Shown here piece after piece: positions 49,810 to 59,169 of a stretch of DNA of 64,000 bases. This DNA is from an uncultured SAR116 cluster alpha proteobacterium. Its GTDB lineage: Bacteria; Pseudomonadota; Alphaproteobacteria; Puniceispirillales; Puniceispirillaceae. Position numbers and translations under genes: made by a program. The number at the start of each line of letters is the position of its first letter. Within the stretch, counting starts at the first letter, position 1. Where the stretch lies: positions 1-64,000 of the forward strand of contig CACNQE010000007.1 of NCBI GenBank assembly GCA_902622515.1, in the 5' to 3' direction. The notes under the pieces were generated by a model. It was not told the origin of the DNA and made no database searches. It was given only the letters and a program-made list of their open reading frames with translations.

Positions 49810-50712
49810 ATGGGTTTAAAAAAAGCTACTATTATAGATGGTAAGGAATTTTCCAGCCGAACAAACCAATCTCTCCTTCCTAATGTGAAATTAATCGTTG
49901 AAAAAATAGGAAGGCCACCAGCATTAGCCGTTATCCTTGTTGGAGAAGATACCGCAAGCCGTGTGTATGTTAGAAATAAAGTCAAACAGACAAAAGATGC
50001 AGGCATGGTTTCAATTGAACATCAACTTTCAGCAGAAACAAGTGAGAAAACTCTGTTGTCTCTAATTGATACACTAAACAAAAATGATCAAATTGATGGA
50101 ATATTAGTACAACTTCCATTACCAAAGCACATAAATGAGAACTCAGTAATTCAGACTATCAATCCTGAAAAAGATGTTGATGGTTTTCATGTTATTAACG
50201 CAGGAAAGCTTGCAACTGGTCAGAAAGGATTAGTTCCATGCACTCCCCTCGGATGCTTATTGCTATTGCAAAACACAATTGGAGATTTATCTGGATTGCA
50301 TGCTGTAATTGTTGGTCGGTCAAACATTGTCGGGAAACCTTTGGCTCAGTTATTACTCGCCGAAAATACTTCAGTTACAATTGTCCACTCTAAAACAAAA
50401 AATATCACTGAAATTACATCAAAGGCTGATATATTGATTGCAGCTGTTGGGTGCGCTGAAATTGTAAAATCAGACTGGGTAAAACCAGGTGCCTGCGTAA
50501 TTGATGTGGGAATCAATAGATTAGAAACACAAGAAAAAGAAACCGGGAAATATCGAATTGTAGGGGATGTAGATTTTTCACAAGTTAGCGAAAGAGCTAG
50601 TTTTATTACACCTGTTCCGGGTGGAGTGGGTCCAATGACCATTAGCTGCCTACTCAGAAATACAGTCATAGCCACAGCAAAGCGAAAAGGGGTTGAGATC
50701 AGACTCAAATAA
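49810..50712 (+). CDS. folD: Methylenetetrahydrofolate dehydrogenase/cyclohydrolase
   Basis: Bifunctional C1-folate enzyme converting 5,10-methylene-THF to 10-formyl-THF. The 300-residue protein shows VGEDTASRVYVRNKVKQTKD with the catalytic Lys, DGILVQLPLPKHINE, and the NADP-binding VIVGRSNIVGKPLAQLLL followed by TPVPGGVGPMT. The frame opens at a TTG (49762), but the ATG at 49810 directly after GGGGGAA is clearly the start. It links to folE, folB and the FolM-like SDR in the same window. Confidence 0.95.
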   Translation: MGLKKATIIDGKEFSSRTNQSLLPNVKLIVEKIGRPPALAVILVGEDTASRVYVRNKVKQTKDAGMVSIEHQLSAETSEKTLLSLIDTLNKNDQIDGILVQLPLPKHINENSVIQTINPEKDVDGFHVINAGKLATGQKGLVPCTPLGCLLLLQNTIGDLSGLHAVIVGRSNIVGKPLAQLLLAENTSVTIVHSKTKNITEITSKADILIAAVGCAEIVKSDWVKPGACVIDVGINRLETQEKETGKYRIVGDVDFSQVSERASFITPVPGGVGPMTISCLLRNTVIATAKRKGVEIRLK

Positions 50713-50756
50713 TCCATCTTTGTATATGGAAAATATTTTTAATATAGAGGTAAATT

Positions 50757-50948
50757 ATGGGCTGGAAAATGGTTTTAATTGCTCTTGCTATGCTTTCTGT
50801 AGCCGGTATTTTATTATGGGGCGTAATTACAATGGCAAGGGGCGGAGAATATAATAAGAAAAATTCCAATAAAATAATGCGGTATAGAATTGTTTTTCAG
50901 GCTGCTGCCTTATTTATCTTTTTGGGCTTATTATTAATTCGTGACTAA
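50757..50948 (+). CDS. HIG1-domain twin-transmembrane peptide
   Basis: A 63-residue protein with two membrane helices separated by the conserved loop RGGEYNKKNSNKIMRYRIVF, the pattern of HIG1 (hypoxia-induced) domain proteins. In mitochondria such domains associate with respiratory complexes. In alphaproteobacteria this peptide is regularly encoded just before the cobalamin adenosyltransferase and etfBA, exactly as here (20 nt before pduO). AGAGGTAAATT provides the ribosome site. Bacterial function is not established. Confidence 0.82.
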   Translation: MGWKMVLIALAMLSVAGILLWGVITMARGGEYNKKNSNKIMRYRIVFQAAALFIFLGLLLIRD

Positions 50949-50968
50949 TTATTTAAGAGGTATTTAAG

Positions 50969-51544
50969 TTGGTAAAACTCAACAAAATATATACTCGAAC
51001 TGGTGATGATGGACAAACGGTTCTTGTAAACGGCCAACGTGTTGCAAAACATGCCAAGCGTCCTGTGGCTTTTGGTGAGGTAGATGAACTAAATTCTGTT
51101 ATCGGCATAGCACGTAATTTTGCAGATAACTCTGATATTGATGATATGCTTGCTAGAATACAAAATGACTTGTTCGATTTAGGCGCAGATTTGGCGACAC
51201 CCGAGATGGATGATAATATTCCATGCTTAAGAATAGCAGAAAAACAAGTGAAAAGAATAGAACATGAGATAGATGTGTTAAATAAAGATTTGTCAGACTT
51301 GTCTTCGTTTATTTTGCCGGGGGGGAGTTCTCTCTCAAGCTGGTTGCACTTCGCACGCACGGTTGCAAGAAGGGCAGAAAGGGAGATTGCTTCACTATCT
51401 GCTGAAGAGCCAATTAATAAATTTGCAATGCAGTTTATTAATCGGCTATCAGACCATTTATTTGTATTAGCTAGAGTTGCTAATCAAAATGGCAAAAATG
51501 ATGTTTTGTGGGTGCCTGGCGCGCAAACCGGTAAACAAAAATAA
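50969..51544 (+). CDS. ATP:cob(I)alamin adenosyltransferase, PduO type
   Basis: Makes adenosylcobalamin from cob(I)alamin and ATP. The 191-residue protein has the ATP-binding IYTRTGDDGQTVLVNG, VDELNSVIGIA, LPGGSSLSSWLHFARTVARR and NRLSDHLFVLARVAN motifs of the PduO/MMAB family. The start is TTG at 50969, 8 nt after AAGAGG. It follows the HIG1 peptide and precedes etfB. Together with cobS and cobT it suggests the organism uses B12 cofactors, though synthesis cannot be judged from this window. Confidence 0.92.
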   Translation: MVKLNKIYTRTGDDGQTVLVNGQRVAKHAKRPVAFGEVDELNSVIGIARNFADNSDIDDMLARIQNDLFDLGADLATPEMDDNIPCLRIAEKQVKRIEHEIDVLNKDLSDLSSFILPGGSSLSSWLHFARTVARRAEREIASLSAEEPINKFAMQFINRLSDHLFVLARVANQNGKNDVLWVPGAQTGKQK

Positions 51545-51626
51545 AAACCTTGTTGAAACTCGGGGGAAAATTAGTAAATCTCATTTAACTAAAATAGAAT
51601 TCCAAAAAAATTAAAAGGATAAAAAA

Positions 51627-52376
51627 ATGAAAATTTTGGTGCCTGTGAAACGGGTAATTGATTACAACGTCAAAGTAAGAGTAAAACAGGATCAAACTGG
51701 TGTCGAGCTGGATAATGTCAAAATGGCGATGAACCCCTTTGATGAAATTGCTGTAGAACAAGCTCTCCGTATAAAAGAAGCGGGCGAAGCAGATGAAATC
51801 ATAATTGTCTCAATAGGCCCTATTCAATCACAGGAAACCATAAGAACAGCTCTTGCAATGGGCGCAGATAGGGGCATTTATATCGATGCTCCTCATGAGA
51901 CAGAGCCCCTAAGTGTAGCAAAATTACTTGCAAGTGTGGCCGGGAAAGAAAAGCCTGGATTAATTATGTGTGGAAAACAGGCAATCGACGATGACAATAA
52001 CCAAACTGGTCAAATGACTGCCGCCATTCTTGGTTGGTCGCAAGCTACTTTTGCATCATCTGTTTCCTTGAATAAAGGTAATGCAAAAGTTGTTCGCGAA
52101 ATTGATGGAGGACTTGAAACGATTAATGTAAAATTGCCTGCGGTTATAACTGTAGATTTACGTTTAAATGAGCCAAGATATGCATCTCTTCCGAATATAA
52201 TGAAGGCAAAAAAGAAACCAATTGATACTTTGACTACGGAAGAGCTTAATGTTGAAGTAGAACCTCGTTTATCCATAATAAAAATAGAAGAACCATCTAC
52301 AAGAGAGGCTGGAATTAAGGTTAACTCAGTAGAAGAACTCGTTGAAAAACTCCAAGCAGAAGCAAAGGTGATATAA
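51627..52376 (+). CDS. etfB: Electron transfer flavoprotein beta subunit
   Basis: Small subunit of ETF, which carries electrons from acyl-CoA and other dehydrogenases to ETF:quinone oxidoreductase. The 249-residue protein begins [20 protein letters not shown] and contains [17 protein letters not shown] and [14 protein letters not shown], the AMP-binding motif. The stop shares a base with the etfA ATG (TAATG at 52374-52378), so the pair is translationally coupled. The upstream HIG1/pduO genes are conserved neighbours. Confidence 0.95.
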   Translation: MKILVPVKRVIDYNVKVRVKQDQTGVELDNVKMAMNPFDEIAVEQALRIKEAGEADEIIIVSIGPIQSQETIRTALAMGADRGIYIDAPHETEPLSVAKLLASVAGKEKPGLIMCGKQAIDDDNNQTGQMTAAILGWSQATFASSVSLNKGNAKVVREIDGGLETINVKLPAVITVDLRLNEPRYASLPNIMKAKKKPIDTLTTEELNVEVEPRLSIIKIEEPSTREAGIKVNSVEELVEKLQAEAKVI

Positions 52377-53308
52377 TGACAATCTTAGTTATCATAGAAC
52401 ATGACAATGAAAACATTTTACCAGCTACGTTTAATGCTATAACGGCAGCTTTGAAGTTAGATAAACCAATTGAAGCACTGGTCGTTGGAAAAGATGTACA
52501 ACAAATTTCTGAAGCAGCTTCAAAAATAGAGTTTATTTCTAAAGTTATCGTGGCTGATGGCGCTGAATTTGCTCATAATTTAGCTGAAAACATGGCGCCA
52601 TTGATTAAAAAAATCGCTAAGAGTTATTCACATATTTTTACACCCGCAACAACCTTTGGTAAAAATATTATGCCGCGCACTGCTGCACTTTTAGACGTTA
52701 TGCAAATATCTGATATCATAGAAGTAATTTCTTCAGACACCTTTAAACGTCCCATCTACGCTGGAAATGCTCTAGCAACCGTAAGATCATCTGACCCAAT
52801 CAAATTAATTACTGTTCGGTCAACTGCTTTTGAGGCAGCAGAAAAATCTGGTGGGGCTGCTGAAATAATTAGTGTTGAGGGAACAGGAAGTGTAGGTTTA
52901 TCTGAATATGTGTCAACTGAGCAGTCTGGCTCTGAAAGACCTGAACTAACTTCAGCTGGAATTGTTATTTCTGGTGGGAGAGGAATGCAAGATAAGTCCA
53001 ATTTTGCTATGTTAGAAAACGTAGCTGATAAGCTGGGTGCTGCTGTTGGTGCGTCAAGAGCAGCTGTGGATGCCGGGTTTGCCCCAAACGACTATCAGGT
53101 GGGTCAAACTGGAAAAGTTGTGGCACCAGAACTTTATATGGCGGTAGGTATTTCAGGTGCTATTCAACATTTAGCTGGCATGAAAGATAGTAAAGTGATT
53201 GTGGCTATTAATAAAGATGAAGAAGCACCTATTTTCCAAGTTGCTGATTATGGTCTAGTCGCTGACCTATTCGAAGCTATACCTGAATTAGATAGTAAAT
53301 TATCATGA
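52376..53308 (+). CDS. etfA: Electron transfer flavoprotein alpha subunit
   Basis: Large FAD-binding subunit of ETF, 310 residues. The C-terminal FAD domain carries SGGRGMQDKSNFAMLENVAD, GQTGKVVAPELYMAVGISGA and VAINKDEEAPIFQVADYGLV. It overlaps etfB by one base. In many alphaproteobacteria a 3-hydroxybutyryl-CoA dehydrogenase follows; here a convergent thioredoxin gene does, so that link has been lost or moved. Confidence 0.95.
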   Translation: MTILVIIEHDNENILPATFNAITAALKLDKPIEALVVGKDVQQISEAASKIEFISKVIVADGAEFAHNLAENMAPLIKKIAKSYSHIFTPATTFGKNIMPRTAALLDVMQISDIIEVISSDTFKRPIYAGNALATVRSSDPIKLITVRSTAFEAAEKSGGAAEIISVEGTGSVGLSEYVSTEQSGSERPELTSAGIVISGGRGMQDKSNFAMLENVADKLGAAVGASRAAVDAGFAPNDYQVGQTGKVVAPELYMAVGISGAIQHLAGMKDSKVIVAINKDEEAPIFQVADYGLVADLFEAIPELDSKLS

Positions 53309-53378
53309 GACATAGAAAGCCACTCATCATTAGTTGAACGCTGAATAAAAAAAATTGTTGGTGTTAAGAGTTACAATA

Positions 53379-53945
53379 TTATGAATCTAGTAACGCTACT
53401 TTAGTATTAACCTCATTAATAATCTCAGGCTTTGACCAGTCCACTGCTCCAATGTGGAACAATCCCCTCGTCTGATCTGAATTGATTAAATAGGTGACTG
53501 GTAATGCGGATACTTTTAATTTTCTTGCCCAGATAGCTTGAGGATCAAAACCTCTCAATAAATTATAGATTTTTTGATTATCTAAAAATACGTTCACATG
53601 ACTTTTTGGACTTCTATCCGTTGATACGAGCAATATTTCAATTTGATTTTTCTTTAAATGTTTTGCTGCCTTGTCAAGATGCGGAAGTTCGATGATACAA
53701 GGAGCACACCAAGTGGCCCAAAAATTAATCAAAAGGGGTTTTCCAAGGAATTGTTTCAAATGTAATTCTATGTCATCCTCATAATGTATCGGTGCATCCG
53801 GGAAAGGTTCAACAAGTTTCATCCAGTTTAATTCAGAATGCGCAGATGAAATTATAAATGGAGATGCAAACAAAGATGCAATGTATGCTGTTTGGTTTAG
53901 AAACCTTCTTCTACTTTTATAAATTTTAAGCTGATAATTTTTCAT
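53379..53945 (-). CDS. TlpA-like thioredoxin with a twin-arginine signal
   Basis: A 188-residue exported thiol-disulfide reductase. The signal region contains SRRRFLN, a good match to the Tat motif S-R-R-x-F-L-K, then a hydrophobic stretch to about residue 36. The thioredoxin domain has NFWATWCAPC with Cys80 and Cys83, and the cis-Pro in ALPVTYLI. Homologues help cytochrome oxidase maturation. The frame opens at 54200 across argH, but the ATG at 53945 gives the family start and leaves 40 nt to the divergent argH. The tlpA/argH/lptM/lysA cluster is typical of alphaproteobacteria. Confidence 0.86.
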   Translation of the reverse strand: MKNYQLKIYKSRRRFLNQTAYIASLFASPFIISSAHSELNWMKLVEPFPDAPIHYEDDIELHLKQFLGKPLLINFWATWCAPCIIELPHLDKAAKHLKKNQIEILLVSTDRSPKSHVNVFLDNQKIYNLLRGFDPQAIWARKLKVSALPVTYLINSDQTRGLFHIGAVDWSKPEIINEVNTKVALLDS

Positions 53946-53985
53946 TTCTATTTTATAACACGCCCATAAAGAGAGATAATAGTGC

Positions 53986-55401
53986 ATGTCAAAAAAAAAT
54001 AAACGAAAATCATCCATATGGGGTGGTAGATTTAAAACTGGTCCATCTGATTTGATGCAAGAAATAAATTCGTCGATTTCTTTTGATAAAACTCTGTATT
54101 CAGAAGATATAGAGGGATCAAAGGCACATGCAAAAATGCTAGCGACACAAAAAATTATTACCCCTGAAGATTTCAATGCCATAAAACAGGGGCTAGACAA
54201 AATTCATGAGGAAATTGCAGCAGGTCATTTTTCCTTTAGGGTTGAGCTCGAGGATATCCACATGAACATTGAAACGAGACTGAATGAGTTAATTGGTGAA
54301 CCAGCAAAACGCTTACATACTGCACGTTCCAGAAATGATCAGATAGCTACTGACATTAGACTATATTTAAGAAATCAAATTGACCAATTAGATTTTATAT
54401 TAAAAAAACTTCAGAAGACATTGTGGAAAAAAGCTGAGAAAAATACTCTAACTCTTATGCCAGGATATACTCACCTTCAGACTGCTCAACCTGTAAGTTT
54501 CGGATTTCATCTTGCTGCATATATTGAAATGATAGGAAGAGATCGGGAAAGATTCCGAGACTGTAGAAAGCGAATTAATGAATCTCCCCTTGGAGCTGCT
54601 GCACTTGCTGGCACCTCTTTTCCAATTGATAGACACCTAACAGCAAAGTTACTAGGTTTTGATAGGCCTATGCCAAACGCACTTGATGCTGTTTCATCTC
54701 GTGATTTTGCTTTAGAGTTCGCAAGTGCAGCCACCATTTGTGCTATTCACCTATCAAGACTAGCTGAAGAGATTGTAATTTGGTCTACCGATAGATTTAA
54801 TTTTATTCAATTATCGGATAATTTCACCACTGGATCTTCAATAATGCCCCAAAAGAAAAATCCTGATGCAGCAGAGTTATTAAGAGCAAAACCAGGCAGG
54901 ATAATGGGGCATTTTACATCACTGGCAACTATCTTAAAAGGTCTGCCACTCGCTTACGGCAAAGACTTACAAGAAGATAAGGAACCTCTGTTCGATACAC
55001 AAAAAACTTTGTTTATTAGTATTGCTGCAATGACTGGCATGATTGAAGACATGCATATTAATGCTACCGCTATGCGCAATGCGCTGCAGAAGGGCCATCC
55101 AACTGCTACAGATCTGGCAGACTTTCTTGTTGTTAAATTAGGAAAAACTTTTCGTGATGCGCATCATATAAGTGGTAAAATCGTTGCCTTAGCAGATGAA
55201 AATGAAAGTGCGCTTGAAGACCTAAATCTTGCAGATATGCAAAAAATTGAACCAAAACTTGATCAATCTGTCTATAACATTCTCAAAATTGATAATGCCT
55301 GCAATGCTCGTTCTAGCTTTGGCGGAACCGCTTCAGCTCAGGTAAAAGAACGATTAAAGGAAGCAGCTGTGCGATTTGATCTTAATGATGAAGAAAATTA
55401 G
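53986..55401 (+). CDS. argH: Argininosuccinate lyase
   Basis: Last step of arginine synthesis, releasing fumarate and arginine. The 471-residue protein has WGGRFKTGPSDLMQEINSSI, the HTARSRNDQIATDIRLY motif, TPGYTHLQ-like PGYTHLQTAQPVSFG, and the fumarase-family signature GSSIMPQKKNPDAAE. It is divergent from tlpA and followed by lptM and lysA. Start is at the first ATG of the frame. Secure. Confidence 0.96.
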   Translation: MSKKNKRKSSIWGGRFKTGPSDLMQEINSSISFDKTLYSEDIEGSKAHAKMLATQKIITPEDFNAIKQGLDKIHEEIAAGHFSFRVELEDIHMNIETRLNELIGEPAKRLHTARSRNDQIATDIRLYLRNQIDQLDFILKKLQKTLWKKAEKNTLTLMPGYTHLQTAQPVSFGFHLAAYIEMIGRDRERFRDCRKRINESPLGAAALAGTSFPIDRHLTAKLLGFDRPMPNALDAVSSRDFALEFASAATICAIHLSRLAEEIVIWSTDRFNFIQLSDNFTTGSSIMPQKKNPDAAELLRAKPGRIMGHFTSLATILKGLPLAYGKDLQEDKEPLFDTQKTLFISIAAMTGMIEDMHINATAMRNALQKGHPTATDLADFLVVKLGKTFRDAHHISGKIVALADENESALEDLNLADMQKIEPKLDQSVYNILKIDNACNARSSFGGTASAQVKERLKEAAVRFDLNDEEN

Positions 55402-55410
55402 GATGACGTA

Positions 55411-55530
55411 ATGAGAAATATTATATTCCTGTTTTTAATATGTAGTATTTTCATAGTTCAAACATCCTGCGGTAAGAGGGGTATACCTCAACGCCCATCT
55501 GAGATTTCACAAGTTAAATCTACAGGTTAA
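55411..55530 (+). CDS. lptM: LptM-like lipoprotein
   Basis: A 39-residue lipoprotein missed by length cut-offs. MRNIIFLFLICSIFIVQTSC is a signal peptide ending in a TSC lipobox-like site; the mature tail starts CGKRGIPQRPSEIS, the CGxxGxxxxP pattern of LptM (YifL). LptM assists LptD maturation in E. coli. The gene lies between argH and lysA, its standard alphaproteobacterial place, 9 nt after argH and 27 nt before the lysA ATG. AGGATGACGTA provides the ribosome site. Very short but well supported by pattern and context. Confidence 0.8.
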   Translation: MRNIIFLFLICSIFIVQTSCGKRGIPQRPSEISQVKSTG

Positions 55531-55557
55531 ATTAATAATAACTTGAGGATAAGTTTT

Positions 55558-56829
55558 ATGATTTCATCAAATACAAATATAAATAAGATAAGAAATAATC
55601 AAAACGGTTTGCAAGATGACCTATTGACTGAACTTGCTGACATTTATAGGACTCCCTTATATGTATATGATGGTGATAAAATTCTTGAAAATTTTTATGC
55701 ATTTCAAAAAGCTGTATCGATGCTTGATTGCAAGATTCATTTTGCAGTTAAAGCAAATTCATCAATTGCTATTTTATACTTACTAGGTAAAGCCGGCTCT
55801 GGAGCTGATATTGTTTCAGGTGGTGAGCTACAACGAGCGCTGGCCGCAAATATAAAGACAAGCGATATAATTTTTTCTGGAGTTGGTAAAACTGATGAAG
55901 AGTTACTATTGGCTATGCAACAATCAATTGGACAAATCAACGTAGAGTCAGGTGCAGAATTAGAGAGACTTTCGGACCTTGCGTCTTCAAATAATCTTAA
56001 ATGCTCAGTAGCACTCAGAGTAAATGTAGATGTTGACCCAGGAAGTCATGTTAAAATCTCAACAGGCCAAAATAGCACAAAATTTGGAATTTCTATTAAT
56101 GATGGTCAAGCTGAAAACTATTATCAAAAAATTACTTTGCATCCAAATTTAGTTCCAGCCGGACTTGCTGTACATATTGGTTCACAAATTCGAAAACTGG
56201 CGCCTTTTGAAAAAGCTTATAAAGCGTTGCTTGACTTTTCAAATCATCTTCGTGGAAAAGGATTTGATGTGCCTTGCCTTGATTTAGGAGGGGGAGTGGG
56301 CGTTGATTATGAAACGAATATGAGTCCAGATTTTTTTGATTATGGAACGTTAGTTAACCGCTTGTTTGCAAATCAGGGATATAGATTAGGATTTGAACCA
56401 GGGAGAGCTATCGTTGCTAATTGTGGAAGTCTTATTACCAAAGTAATTTATGTTAAACAGGGTTTTGATAAACGATTTATTATCGTTGATGCTGCGATGA
56501 ATGATTTTATAAGACCCACCTTATATGACGCATACCATAGAATTGATAGCCTCCGCGCGCGAGGCGATTATAAAGACATTGCAGATATTGTCGGCCCTAT
56601 TTGTGAAACAGGTGATTATCTGGCAAAAGAAAGGTTAATGCCCCTTGTTGAGGCTGGCGACTATCTAGCGGTGCGAAGTGCTGGTGCCTATGGTGCAGTT
56701 ATGATGTCAAATTACAATACAAGGCCTGAAGCATCGGAGGTTTTATACTATAGTGGAGAAGCACATTTAGTTCGTAAACGAAGAACAGTTGAGGAGCTTA
56801 TAAAAATGGATGCTAATCCTTTTGTATAA
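55558..56829 (+). CDS. lysA: Diaminopimelate decarboxylase
   Basis: PLP enzyme making lysine from meso-diaminopimelate. The 423-residue fold-III enzyme shows the PLP lysine in IHFAVKANSSIAIL, VDPGSHVKISTGQNSTKFGI, and the C-terminal GPICETGDYLA and SAGAYGAVM motifs. The ATG at 55558 follows GAGGAT by 7 nt; the frame can be opened at 55543 with TTG but the ATG gives the family start. It closes the argH-lptM-lysA run and is convergent with the zinc-ribbon gene. Confidence 0.95.
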   Translation: MISSNTNINKIRNNQNGLQDDLLTELADIYRTPLYVYDGDKILENFYAFQKAVSMLDCKIHFAVKANSSIAILYLLGKAGSGADIVSGGELQRALAANIKTSDIIFSGVGKTDEELLLAMQQSIGQINVESGAELERLSDLASSNNLKCSVALRVNVDVDPGSHVKISTGQNSTKFGISINDGQAENYYQKITLHPNLVPAGLAVHIGSQIRKLAPFEKAYKALLDFSNHLRGKGFDVPCLDLGGGVGVDYETNMSPDFFDYGTLVNRLFANQGYRLGFEPGRAIVANCGSLITKVIYVKQGFDKRFIIVDAAMNDFIRPTLYDAYHRIDSLRARGDYKDIADIVGPICETGDYLAKERLMPLVEAGDYLAVRSAGAYGAVMMSNYNTRPEASEVLYYSGEAHLVRKRRTVEELIKMDANPFV

Positions 56830-56837
56830 AATTTTTA

Positions 56838-57527
56838 TTATTTTGACTTATATGATAAAAAATCGACTTGTATTTCTGCTTTTTCATCTGCGTCAATCGT
56901 AATTTGTGCAAAAAATGGAACATGTTCAGAGGCATCAATTGTGGTACTATCTGGCCATATTTCATGAGTTGACAATAAAAGGCCAGAGGGATCGATCACA
57001 GTTATTTTTACTGGAAGAGTATGAACTCGCATTGAACCATTGTTAAAAATATCACCTCTAACCCGCAAGATATCATCTTTCCAATCTGTCTGTAGGTTTT
57101 GAATAGCAAGGCTTTCTGATGAATAATTAATATTAATCCCTGCTAGCTCAAAAAACGTTGATAGTTTTGGGTAGTATGCTGTAACGGTCGCTCGGTAAGT
57201 TATTAATGCAAAGATGCTTAAAACAAGCACCATACAAATTATAAATAGCCGAATAAAAGAAGACAAAAAATTTGATTTTTTATTTTTATTTTTCTCGAGG
57301 ATATCTTGTCTGTGTTTTGGCCCTTGTAATTTTTGGGTTGTAGCTTCCGTAGAAAGGTCTTCATTTCTATTTAAATTTAACTTTGGTGTGTTAGTTTCCT
57401 CCTCATTATCTGGAAAAATAATCCAAACATGCGCGCACACAGAACACTTTACCTGCTGTCCCTTTTTTGCAATTTTGCTATTGTCAATCTGAAAAATAGT
57501 TTCACAATTATGACAAGTTATTAGCAT
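56838..57527 (-). CDS. Zinc-ribbon (MJ0042-type) membrane protein
   Basis: A 229-residue protein. The N-terminus CHNCETIFQIDNSKIAKKGQ with a second CSVC pair is the MJ0042 zinc ribbon. A basic, Asn/Lys-rich linker leads to one membrane helix (about 91-113), and the C-terminal part resembles the DUF3426 beta domain (ITVIDPSGLLLSTHEIWPDS). In alphaproteobacteria it is commonly followed by ftsE-ftsX; here the next gene is a divergent YdcF-like protein, so those genes are missing. The role may be envelope-related, as an inference only. Confidence 0.8.
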   Translation of the reverse strand: MLITCHNCETIFQIDNSKIAKKGQQVKCSVCAHVWIIFPDNEEETNTPKLNLNRNEDLSTEATTQKLQGPKHRQDILEKNKNKKSNFLSSFIRLFIICMVLVLSIFALITYRATVTAYYPKLSTFFELAGININYSSESLAIQNLQTDWKDDILRVRGDIFNNGSMRVHTLPVKITVIDPSGLLLSTHEIWPDSTTIDASEHVPFFAQITIDADEKAEIQVDFLSYKSK

Positions 57528-57669
57528 TAAATTTAAATCCTAAAAAAATAAGTTTAACAACACTAAAAATAGTAATAGCTGATTTAACTTGATTATTTAT
57601 CTAATACGAAGTGAAGTTAAAGAGTAATAAATTCATTTTAAAATTTTATAGCTAACAAGAGCTCTTGTC

Positions 57670-58263
57670 ATGTCCTTTATTACTAATTCTATTCAGAGAG
57701 TTTTCTTATGCTTTCTACTTCTATCGGGATTGGCATTAGCAAGTTTTCAACAATTCATTCTCACACTTCCAAAAGCTACTATTTCTTTAGTTGAACCCTT
57801 GAATGGCATAGTTGTAGTAACAGGCGGACAAGCGCGCATCCAAAAAGGATTAGAAATGCTGTCAGAGGGTAAAGCAAACAAAATGCTTATTTCAGGTGTG
57901 GGACAAGGTATTTCAAAACAATTATTGAGAGAAAGTTTATCTCTTTCAGATGAACAGGCGTTGTTTTTTGATTGCTGTGTTGAAATAGAGTTTACCGCGA
58001 TTGATACAAATGGGAATGCAAGAGCAACTATTCGATGGATGCAAAAACATAATCTAAAGGATGTTTTGCTTGTTAGCGCAAATTATCATTTACCGAGGGC
58101 AGAAATTATTTTTAGACGATATTTGCCAGAAAAGGAAATATATTTTCAGGCTGTTAATCCGCCTGATTTAAAATTATCACATTGGTATTTAAGCTGGCAG
58201 ACAAGTAGACTTCTGCTAAAAGAATATCTTAAATTTTTGTTTGTAAAATTTAGTTTTGGATAA
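57670..58263 (+). CDS. YdcF-like membrane protein (DUF218)
   Basis: A 197-residue DUF218/ElyC-SanA-like protein. One N-terminal membrane helix (about 9-28) is followed by the family signature GIVVVTGGQARIQKGLEML, GKANKMLISGVG, and LLVSANYHLPRAEIIFRR. Family members are linked to envelope polysaccharide or peptidoglycan maintenance. It has no clear partner in the window, though in relatives it follows ftsE-ftsX and precedes plsC. Neither neighbour is present here. Convergent with tyrC. Confidence 0.83.
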   Translation: MSFITNSIQRVFLCFLLLSGLALASFQQFILTLPKATISLVEPLNGIVVVTGGQARIQKGLEMLSEGKANKMLISGVGQGISKQLLRESLSLSDEQALFFDCCVEIEFTAIDTNGNARATIRWMQKHNLKDVLLVSANYHLPRAEIIFRRYLPEKEIYFQAVNPPDLKLSHWYLSWQTSRLLLKEYLKFLFVKFSFG

Positions 58264-58279
58264 ATCTAGTAATTTAAGA

Positions 58280-59164
58280 TCACTCTTTTGCAAAACCTAT
58301 ATCAATAATTGACCGTCTTATTTCTCCTGTGCGCTTAAATAAATTTAAAAGTTTATCTCCCTCCCGCTGATTGATAGCTTTCTGAAGGAATGCGAGGTCC
58401 TCCGTAAACCGCTGCAACATTTCAAGCACAGCCTCATCATTATTTAAAAATACGTCCCGCCACATAGTAGGATCTGAAGCTGCAATTCGAGTGAAATCCC
58501 TAAATCCAGACGCTGAAAATCTAATAACATCATTTTTTAAGTCATGTTCCAGATCTGAGGCTGTTCCGACTATGGTAAAAGCAATTAAATGAGGCAAATG
58601 AGAAGTTATTGCCAGAACCTTATCATGATAATTCGCGTCCATGACTTCTACCATAGCTCCTAATTTCTCACAAAATCTCTTAATCACTGAAATTGCAGAG
58701 TTTGTTTTTTCGTCACCGATTAGAAGCCAATAGTGGTTCTTAAACAAAGTAGGGAAACCTGCAGATGGTCCCGAAAACTCAGTTCCTGCTAATGGATGAC
58801 CAGGAACAAAAGAAATATGAGGCAAGACAAGGGGATTTATATCGTCAATAACAGAACGTTTGGTTGAACCAGTATCTGTAAGAATAGCGCCTGGCTTAAG
58901 ATTTGAAATAATTTGTTTAACTACCCCAGCCATAGCTCCAACCGGTACTGCTAAAAATATGATATCTGCGTCCCTAACGGCAGCCTTTATATCATCGACC
59001 AAATTTACCGGAAGCCCTATTTTTTCTGCCTCTAATAGAACTTCCTTAGATGCATCAAAACCAGTAACAATCGCTGCAGCACCAAAATATTGAGTTGCAC
59101 ATATAATAGAACTACCAATTAATCCAAGACCTATTACGGCAACATTTGGGAGATTATCGGCCAT
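58280..59164 (-). CDS. tyrC: Prephenate/arogenate dehydrogenase
   Basis: NAD(P)-dependent dehydrogenase that converts prephenate or arogenate on the path to tyrosine. The 294-residue protein has the Rossmann motif VAVIGLGLIGSSII, LAVPVGAMAGVV, TDTGSTKRSVI and FVPGHPLAGTEFSGP with the conserved His. It ends the order chorismate mutase-hisC-tyrC on the minus strand, 5 nt after hisC, as in many alphaproteobacteria. Whether prephenate or arogenate is used cannot be decided by eye. Confidence 0.9.
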   Translation of the reverse strand: MADNLPNVAVIGLGLIGSSIICATQYFGAAAIVTGFDASKEVLLEAEKIGLPVNLVDDIKAAVRDADIIFLAVPVGAMAGVVKQIISNLKPGAILTDTGSTKRSVIDDINPLVLPHISFVPGHPLAGTEFSGPSAGFPTLFKNHYWLLIGDEKTNSAISVIKRFCEKLGAMVEVMDANYHDKVLAITSHLPHLIAFTIVGTASDLEHDLKNDVIRFSASGFRDFTRIAASDPTMWRDVFLNNDEAVLEMLQRFTEDLAFLQKAINQREGDKLLNLFKRTGEIRRSIIDIGFAKE

Positions 59165-59169
59165 TTGCC

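Noticed and set aside
50953-51360. 135-codon minus-strand frame
   Set aside because: Shadow of the PduO adenosyltransferase gene.
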